Below, piece after piece: positions 18,605 through 22,774 of a DNA stretch of 22,774 nucleotides. Made by a program: the position numbers and the translations under genes. The stretch comes from Paenarthrobacter nitroguajacolicus JCM 14115 (GTDB lineage: Bacteria > Actinomycetota > Actinomycetes > Actinomycetales > Micrococcaceae). The number at the start of each line of letters is the position of its first letter. Positions within the stretch are counted from its first letter, which is position 1. Where the stretch lies: contig BBFS01000077.1 in the NCBI GenBank assembly GCA_001313365.1, forward strand, positions 1 through 22,774, written 5' to 3'. The notes beneath the pieces are model-generated. The model was not told the DNA's origin, made no database searches, and saw nothing but the letters and a program-made list of their open reading frames with translations.

Positions 18605-18975
18605 TGCCGGCGCTCCTTATCGAACGGCTCCACGACGGCATGGCTTCCAGGTCCACCGGGAGCGCCGGAACCTCCAAAGCCAGCGTTCGACGGCGGCCGT
18701 TGCCTTCCGCGGAACATCTCCAGCATGCGGTCGGTTACCACGAACCCGCCCACGAGGTTGGCCGTGGCAAGGACGACAGCCAGCAGGGCGACCGCCAACA
18801 CCCACGGGTCAGCGGCTTGTCCGGCCACGATGATGGCGCCCACCAGGATGATGCCGTGGATGGCGTTGGCCCCTGACATGAGCGGCGTGTGCAGGGTGCT
18901 GGAGACCTTGGAAACCACCTCAAAACCCACAAACACCGCCAAGACAGTAATAGTCAGCAGGCTCATGCCGTCCAT
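18601..18975 (-). CDS. pntAB: NAD(P) transhydrogenase subunit alpha, part 2 (membrane part)
   Basis: 124 residues, intact. Supplies membrane helices of the alpha side of the proton channel when alpha is split in two. Helices are LLTITVLAVFVGFEVVSKV, then GIILVGAIIVAGQ and WVLAVALLAVVLATANLVGG, flanking the family segment TPLMSGANAIHGII, and after them FVVTDRMLEMF. A Gly/Pro-rich tail ends DKERRQ. ATG 18975 shares one base with the stop of part 1 (TGATG), and the 3' end overlaps pntB by four, so all three are probably translated together. Confidence 0.94.
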   Translation of the reverse strand: MDGMSLLTITVLAVFVGFEVVSKVSSTLHTPLMSGANAIHGIILVGAIIVAGQAADPWVLAVALLAVVLATANLVGGFVVTDRMLEMFRGRQRPPSNAGFGGSGAPGGPGSHAVVEPFDKERRQ

Positions 18976-20201
18976 CAGCGCACTCCTTCACTGCCGTTAT
19001 TTCCTGTTGGGAAAGTGCCGGTATGACCGCTGCCAAAGGGGGCAGTCTCCCCTGCGAGCGCCGCCAATGCTTCCGCAGTTGGTGCGTGCCGGACTTGGCC
19101 GTCGTGGGTGAGGCACGTGCCGGCAACAACTTCATCCTCAAAGTCCGGAGCAACAACGCCGTCCTGCGTCATCAGGGCCAAAAGGTTGGACACATTCTTG
19201 GCGTACAAGCGCGAGGCGTCAGCGGGCATCGCCGAGGCAGGGTCCTTGATTCCCACCAGTGTCACCACACCCTGACCGTCGCCGGTAGGGATGGGGATGT
19301 CCTGGCCGGGGATGCTGCCCTCCACGTTGCCGCCGGATTCGGCAGCCAGGTCCACCACCACGGATCCCGGGCGCATCCCTTGCACCATCTCGCGGGTTAC
19401 CAGGAGCGGAGCGCGCCTCCCGGGTACCGCGGCGGTGGTGATCAGGACATCGGCTTGGGCCACGTGTGGCGTCAAAAGGGCTCGCTGCAGGGCACCCCCC
19501 CGGTCCGCGCTGAGTTCCCGCGCGTACCCGCCGGATGCCTCGGCGGTCTCCAGGTCCAGCCTGATGAACGTTCCTCCCATGGATGCCACTTCGTCAGCCG
19601 AGGCCGGACGGATATCGTTGGCGGAAACCCGGGCCCCCCCGAGCCTTTTGGCGGTTCCGATTGCCTGCAAACCAGCCACTCCAGCGCCGAGCACCAACAC
19701 GCGGGCGGGCGGAATGGTCCCTGCTGCCGTCATATACAGCGGGAAGAAGCGTGGGAGCCGCATGGCCGCCTCGAGGACACAGCGATAGCCGGCCACCAGT
19801 GCCTGCGAGGTGAGCGCATCCATGGACTGGGCACGCGATATACGCGGAACCAGTTCCAGTGCAAAGGAGGTGATTCCTCCAGCGGCGAGCGCCCGCACAG
19901 TGGGCAACTCCGAGGACGGTGACCCCAAACCGGCGGTGACCGTACCGCGGCGGAGAGCTCCCGCCGTCGACGGTTCCATGGGACGCACGTGGCAGTAAAC
20001 ATCCAGCGATCCGAGAACCAATGACTGCACCACAGCGGCGCCGGCCGCCCGGTAGTCGTCGTCGCTATGGCCGGACGCCATCCCCGCGCCGGACTCGATG
20101 TCGACCTCAAGGCCCAAAGCCACCAGTTGCTTCACCGTTTCCGGCGTTGCGGCAACACGTCGCTCGCCATCGAGCGTCTCGCGCGCTATGCCTGCTTTCA
20201 C
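18975..20201 (-). CDS. pntAA: NAD(P) transhydrogenase subunit alpha, part 1 (NAD-binding)
   Basis: 408 residues with no frame break. NAD(H)-binding domain I: hydride is passed to NADP in the beta subunit while protons cross the membrane. The start is GTG 20201 with MKAGIARETLDGERRVAATP, matching the family N-terminus, followed by VDIESGAGMASGHSDDDYR, SGITSFALELVPRISRAQSM-type segment and AQSMDALTSQA. The Rossmann motif is VLVLGAGVAGLQAIGTAKRL, then ANDIRPA, TPHVAQADVLITTAAVPGRR and SVVVDLAAESGGN. A long C-terminal linker (from VAGTCLTHDGQVRH) has low complexity. Two seven- or six-base C runs (near 19500 and 19637) may be in-frame additions. Confidence 0.94.
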   Translation of the reverse strand: MKAGIARETLDGERRVAATPETVKQLVALGLEVDIESGAGMASGHSDDDYRAAGAAVVQSLVLGSLDVYCHVRPMEPSTAGALRRGTVTAGLGSPSSELPTVRALAAGGITSFALELVPRISRAQSMDALTSQALVAGYRCVLEAAMRLPRFFPLYMTAAGTIPPARVLVLGAGVAGLQAIGTAKRLGGARVSANDIRPASADEVASMGGTFIRLDLETAEASGGYARELSADRGGALQRALLTPHVAQADVLITTAAVPGRRAPLLVTREMVQGMRPGSVVVDLAAESGGNVEGSIPGQDIPIPTGDGQGVVTLVGIKDPASAMPADASRLYAKNVSNLLALMTQDGVVAPDFEDEVVAGTCLTHDGQVRHAPTAEALAALAGETAPFGSGHTGTFPTGNNGSEGVR

Positions 20202-20313
20202 CCGTCACCCCCCCTCTTCCGGAACTCTCCAGAACTCAGTTGGCATGAGTCTATGACCGCAAAGGTCCCTGCGGGAGTAGGGGCTGCGCTATGTGCATAA
20301 GTCAACTAGGGTC

Positions 20314-20339
20314 GGTGGAAGCTGGGGCAACCAGCCACC
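20314..20339 (+). other. Bulged hairpin in the FMN reductase leader
   Basis: GGTG (20314-20317), bulge GAA, GCTGG (20321-20325), loop GGCAA, CCAGC (20331-20335), CACC (20336-20339). Nine pairs with an internal bulge, 51 bases before the start codon at 20390. The symmetry suggests a structured leader, but I do not recognise a known riboswitch. Confidence 0.45.
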
Positions 20340-20389
20340 ACACCGTCGACGAGCCGGTTCCGGCCGTGCCGTCGGAAAGGAAAGCCGCT

Positions 20390-21003
20390 ATGGACACCTT
20401 CAAAATCGGTTATTTCGTCGGAAGCCTGGCAAGCAATTCCATCAATCGGGTCCTCTCCAAGGCCTCATCAGCGTCGCACCGCCGGAACTCGAGTTCCATG
20501 AAATCGCCATCAAGGACCTCCCTCTGTACAGCGCGGACTACGACGCTGACTTCCCGCCTGCAGGCCGGGAATTGAAGGATGCCATCGCCGCATCTGACGG
20601 CATCCTTTTCGTCTCCCCCCCCGAGTACAACCGCTCCATTCCGGGCGCCTTGAAAAACGCCATCGACTGGGGTTCGCGGCCGTGGGGCAGCAACTCATTC
20701 GCGCGCAAGCCCACCGGAATCATAGGCGCATCGCCGGGCGGTATCGGGACAGCGGTGATGCAGTCGTCCATGCGCAGCGTTTTGAGCTTCCTGGACGCGC
20801 CGCAGCTGAACGCACCTGAGGCGTATATCCGCTTCGTCGCAGACGCGTACGACGACGACGGTTCAGTTAAGGACGAAGGAACGGCCGGGCTGTTGCGACA
20901 CTACATGGAGGAGTACAGTGCGTTCGTCCAGCGCGTCCTCGCTGCCAACGCGCCGGGCCACATCGGCGACCAGGAACCGGATTCCGCCAAGCTCACGCGT
21001 TAA
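20390..21003 (+). CDS. NADPH-dependent FMN reductase family protein
   Basis: Flavodoxin-like quinone/FMN reductase, roughly 203 residues, cytosolic. ATG 20390 is preceded by GGAAAGG. The sequence opens FKIGYFVGSLASNSINR (FMN phosphate loop GSLxxxSxN), then ELEFHEIAIKDLPLYSADYD. The family core SPEYNRSIPGALKNAIDW is followed by RKPTGIIGASPGGIGTA and MRSVLSFLDAP. It ends LTR at 21003. One lost C near 20465 changes the frame between VLSKA and LISVAPPE. Eight C near 20615, where five are expected, add an apparent extra proline before EYN. Members reduce quinones, chromate, azo dyes or free flavin with NADPH; adjacency to the transhydrogenase, which makes NADPH, is suggestive. Confidence 0.9.
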
Positions 21004-21075
21004 GGCGCCCGCGGGTGCCGCTCCGGATCCATTGCCGGCAGTGCCCGCTAAAAGCATCCACAACCAGGCTTAGTC

Positions 21076-21087
21076 AGTATGCTTACT
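21076..21087. promoter_or_regulatory. AGTA-N4-TACT motif before the small membrane protein gene
   Basis: AGTATGCTTACT, an inverted repeat AGTA/TACT with four bases between, overlaps a possible -10 (TACTAT, 21084-21089) and lies 32 bases before the start codon. A matching AGTA-N4-TACT motif lies at 22539-22550. Confidence 0.4.
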
Positions 21088-21119
21088 ATATGAGGAATCA
21101 TGCCAGTAACCCAGGAGGA

Positions 21120-21504
21120 ATGATGCTTCGCAGATTAGCCATGACCACCCTTGCTTTGACCCTCTTCGCCGTCCATGCTTTCCACTGCCGTTGCAGCCAA
21201 CGCAGCAGGCGGCGCGCAGGGCAGCGTAGCTGCCACCACCACTCCGTCGCCGGAACCCAGCAATCCCTCCGGCCCTTCCACGGCCACGCCCACCGCGGAG
21301 CCGACCACTGACGTCTCGAATCCCGCCGGCACCGGACCTGCCAATCCGGGCACCAGCGAGACCGAACAACAGGAGCAAACCCGCACCGACGTCGTTCCAT
21401 GGATTCTGGCGGGCGTTGCGGCAGCCATCATCATCGCTTTGATCATTTGGACCCTACGGAACCGGCGCGGACGGGACAAAGGAATCAGCGACGAGCCGCG
21501 CTAA
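21120..21504 (+). CDS. Small secreted or membrane-anchored Ser/Thr/Pro-rich protein
   Basis: About 127 residues, no family recognised. ATG 21120 (or the adjacent ATG 21123) follows a strong AGGAGG. An N-terminal signal-like segment MLRRLAMTTLALTLFAV leads, after a frame change near 21168, into LSTAVAANAAGGAQG, then a low-complexity stretch rich in Pro, Thr, Ser and Ala (about 50 residues), an acidic spacer (SETEQQEQTRTD), one C-terminal membrane helix WILAGVAAAIIIALIIW and a basic tail LRNRRGRDK. The topology would be extracellular linker, one helix, short cytosolic tail. Its stop is nine bases from the convergent HAD gene stop. Role unknown; a cell-wall-spanning or anchoring role fits the architecture but not more. 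Confidence 0.65.
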
Positions 21505-21513
21505 TAGCAGCCA

Positions 21514-22221
21514 TTAGGCGTCCCGCGAACCAGCCATCAACTTGCCGATCATGCTGGTCTCCAGGTTCTCCAGCAGGTGCCGTGGATTGTCATAGACTTC
21601 CGCGGCACCGGCGTCCCGCAGTTCGGCTTCACTTATTCCACCGCAGGTCAGTGCGATAACGGGAATGCCAATGGCACTGCCGGCCTTCACGTCCCATACC
21701 GCGTCGCCAACAAACACCACATCCTCCGGGCTAAGCCCAAGCTTCTCCAAGCACGCCTCAAGAATGTCCGGCGCGGGCTTGCTCTCCTTGGCGTCATTGG
21801 AACTGGTCCACGCATCGATGGAAGATCCGGCGTCCAGGAGGTGCCTGCTCACTTCCAGGTCGCGTTCCTGCGCCGAGGACGCCAAGCCCACCGCCAATCC
21901 GGCGTCGGAGCACGCGGCCAGAAGGTCCCGAACCGACTCGAAGGTACGCAGAGTCGGCCAAAACGTTGAGAAGACCGCACCATGCGCAGACTTCAGATCT
22001 TCCTGCATATCCTCGGAGCAGTCCGGTACCAGGCTCTGGATGAGCCGGTCCCCCCCGCCCATGCCTACTCGACGATGAATGGCGGACATCTCGATGTCCA
22101 ACCCTTCGCGTCGGAACGCCTGCCACCAAGCCATGGCGTGGAAGTAGCTCGAATCGATCAGCGTTCCATCAACATCGAAAAGAACACCGCGCTTCTTCTG
22201 AGTCGTCTTATCAGCTGCCAC
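21514..22221 (-). CDS. HAD-superfamily hydrolase (phosphatase/phosphoglucomutase-like)
   Basis: Haloacid dehalogenase-type phosphohydrolase, 235 residues from GTG 22221 (AGGTGG six bases upstream), frame intact. Motif I is FDVDGTLID (Asp16 nucleophile, Asp18). The cap domain follows (MAWWQAFRREG, HRRVGMGGGDRL). Motif II is GLASSAQERD, motif III Lys lies in AKESKPAPDILEACLEKLG, and motif IV is VVFVGDAVWDVKAGSA. This is the subfamily IA arrangement of phosphoglycolate phosphatase or beta-phosphoglucomutase relatives; the substrate cannot be told. Its start lies inside the end of the upstream DUF1508-like gene (11-base overlap), so the two are probably cotranscribed. Confidence 0.88.
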   Translation of the reverse strand: MAADKTTQKKRGVLFDVDGTLIDSSYFHAMAWWQAFRREGLDIEMSAIHRRVGMGGGDRLIQSLVPDCSEDMQEDLKSAHGAVFSTFWPTLRTFESVRDLLAACSDAGLAVGLASSAQERDLEVSRHLLDAGSSIDAWTSSNDAKESKPAPDILEACLEKLGLSPEDVVFVGDAVWDVKAGSAIGIPVIALTCGGISEAELRDAGAAEVYDNPRHLLENLETSMIGKLMAGSRDA

Positions 22222-22505
22222 AGTTGACCACCTTCGTCCGGGCTTGTGCACCGTGCACACCCTGCGCTGCCAGCGCAGAATCAATCACAGGTTCCTCCAA
22301 CATCAGCACGGCATATCGCTCCGCCGTCGAGGTGCGAAGGAGTCCCGTCCCCCGCCACCTCCCTGATGGCAGCAACTCCCTCGACAGCCTCATCCACTGA
22401 GGCGAACCGCTTGGACAGACCCATCAGCACGTCGTCGCCGTCCACCATCAAAATCCGAAATTCCCCCCCATCAGGCGTTTCAACCAGTTCCAAATGCCCG
22501 GCCAT
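22211..22505 (-). CDS. DUF1508-like small protein
   Basis: About 97 residues. ATG 22505 lies six bases after GAGGAGG. MAGHLELVETPDGGEFRILM, VDGDDVLMGLSKRFASVDEA and VEGVAAIREVAG recall the YegP/DUF1508 repeat (short beta strands, then S-x-x-F-x-S helix start); this assignment is tentative. The remainder GLLRTSTAERYAVLMLEEPV to KVVNCGS is in another frame, because of a run near 22349, and ends at 22211. Members are poorly understood and often stress-linked. It overlaps the HAD start by 11 bases. Confidence 0.6.
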
Positions 22506-22538
22506 CCCTACCTCCTCGTCTTCGATGCCAACCAGCAT

Positions 22539-22557
22539 AGTAAGACTACTTAGTATA
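22539..22557 (-). promoter_or_regulatory. AGTA-N4-TACT motif with -10 TATACT for the DUF1508-like gene
   Basis: AGTAAGACTACT (22539-22550), an AGTA/TACT inverted repeat, is just downstream of a minus-strand -10-like TATACT (22557-22552). The -35 is weak (near TTACGC). The repeat would overlap the start of transcription, about 35 bases from the gene. It matches the 21076-21087 site in spacing and in flanking bases (ATAGTAAG and TAAGCC). Confidence 0.45.
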
Positions 22558-22620
22558 AGCCTCTCAGAAACATTGCGTAACGCAGGAATGAGGCGTCTGC
22601 AACTTGTTGTTTGCAAGGTC

Positions 22621-22774
22621 ATGACAACAATCGGAATCATCGGTGCAGGACACATTGGCAGCCAAGTCGCCCGTAAAGCAGTGGAACTTGGCTATGACGT
22701 CGTCATCAGCAACTCACGGCCCCGAGACCCTGAGCGAGCTGGTGGCGGAGCTGGGGGGGCCGCGCGCCCGGGCT
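22621..22774 (+). CDS. NADP/F420-dependent oxidoreductase-like protein, 5' part only
   Basis: ATG 22621 gives MTTIGIIGAGHIGSQVARKA and VELGYDVVISNSR, a Rossmann NADP-binding start with GAGHIG followed by the NSR that binds the NADP phosphate. This is typical of the F420-dependent NADP reductase fold family. The next segment (ETLSELVAELG) is in a shifted frame because of one extra C near 22717; seven Gs near 22752 add another shift. It is cut by the window end, so neither length nor activity can be judged. Confidence 0.75.
   Translation, partial: MTTIGIIGAGHIGSQVARKAVELGYDVVISNSRPRDPERAGGGAGGAARPG

Overview
The window is high-GC DNA that looks like an actinobacterial chromosome, most likely Micrococcaceae (Arthrobacter/Paenarthrobacter type). 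This rests on protein flavour, the split three-gene pnt transhydrogenase and the tandem glycine riboswitch; it is an inference, not a database match. No rRNA, tRNA, CRISPR array, transposase or phage gene was seen.

Layout. (1) 1-7770, minus strand: a glycine/serine catabolic operon read as promoter, tandem glycine riboswitch, gcvP, gcvT, gcvH, glyA, sdaA (cut by the window start). Excess glycine should switch on glycine cleavage, conversion of glycine to serine, and serine deamination to pyruvate. The two long gaps in this operon, after gcvT and after glyA, hold three copies of a GCATGC-bounded repeat element, two short tandem-repeat tracts and a 32-nt palindrome. (2) 7781-14811: a PucR-type regulator (minus) divergent from a four-gene plus-strand cluster: ureohydrolase (agmatinase-like), NCS1 permease, aminobutyraldehyde-type aldehyde dehydrogenase, and an aldonolactone-oxidase-like flavoprotein. 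It looks like an uptake and catabolism route for a guanidino compound or polyamine. (3) 14838-14994: a hairpin plus five ~31-bp direct repeats whose cores all match its 3' arm. (4) 15075-17097: mscL with a terminator, a membrane/ACT-domain protein, and a small conserved protein. (5) 17223-20201, minus: pntA part 1, pntA part 2 and pntB, overlapping by 1 and 4 bases. (6) 20390-22774: FMN reductase, small membrane protein, HAD phosphatase, a DUF1508-like protein, and the start of an F420/NADP-type oxidoreductase. Two of these genes share an AGTA-N4-TACT site near their promoters.

Sequence quality dominates the reading. About 16 of the 21 genes are broken by one- or two-base indels, nearly all in G/C runs: runs of four or five are usually lengthened (to 5-8), and runs of two or three are often one short. 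Protein similarity continues smoothly across each break in another frame, so I treat them as intact genes carrying sequence errors, not pseudogenes. Coordinates for such genes span the whole reconstructed gene.
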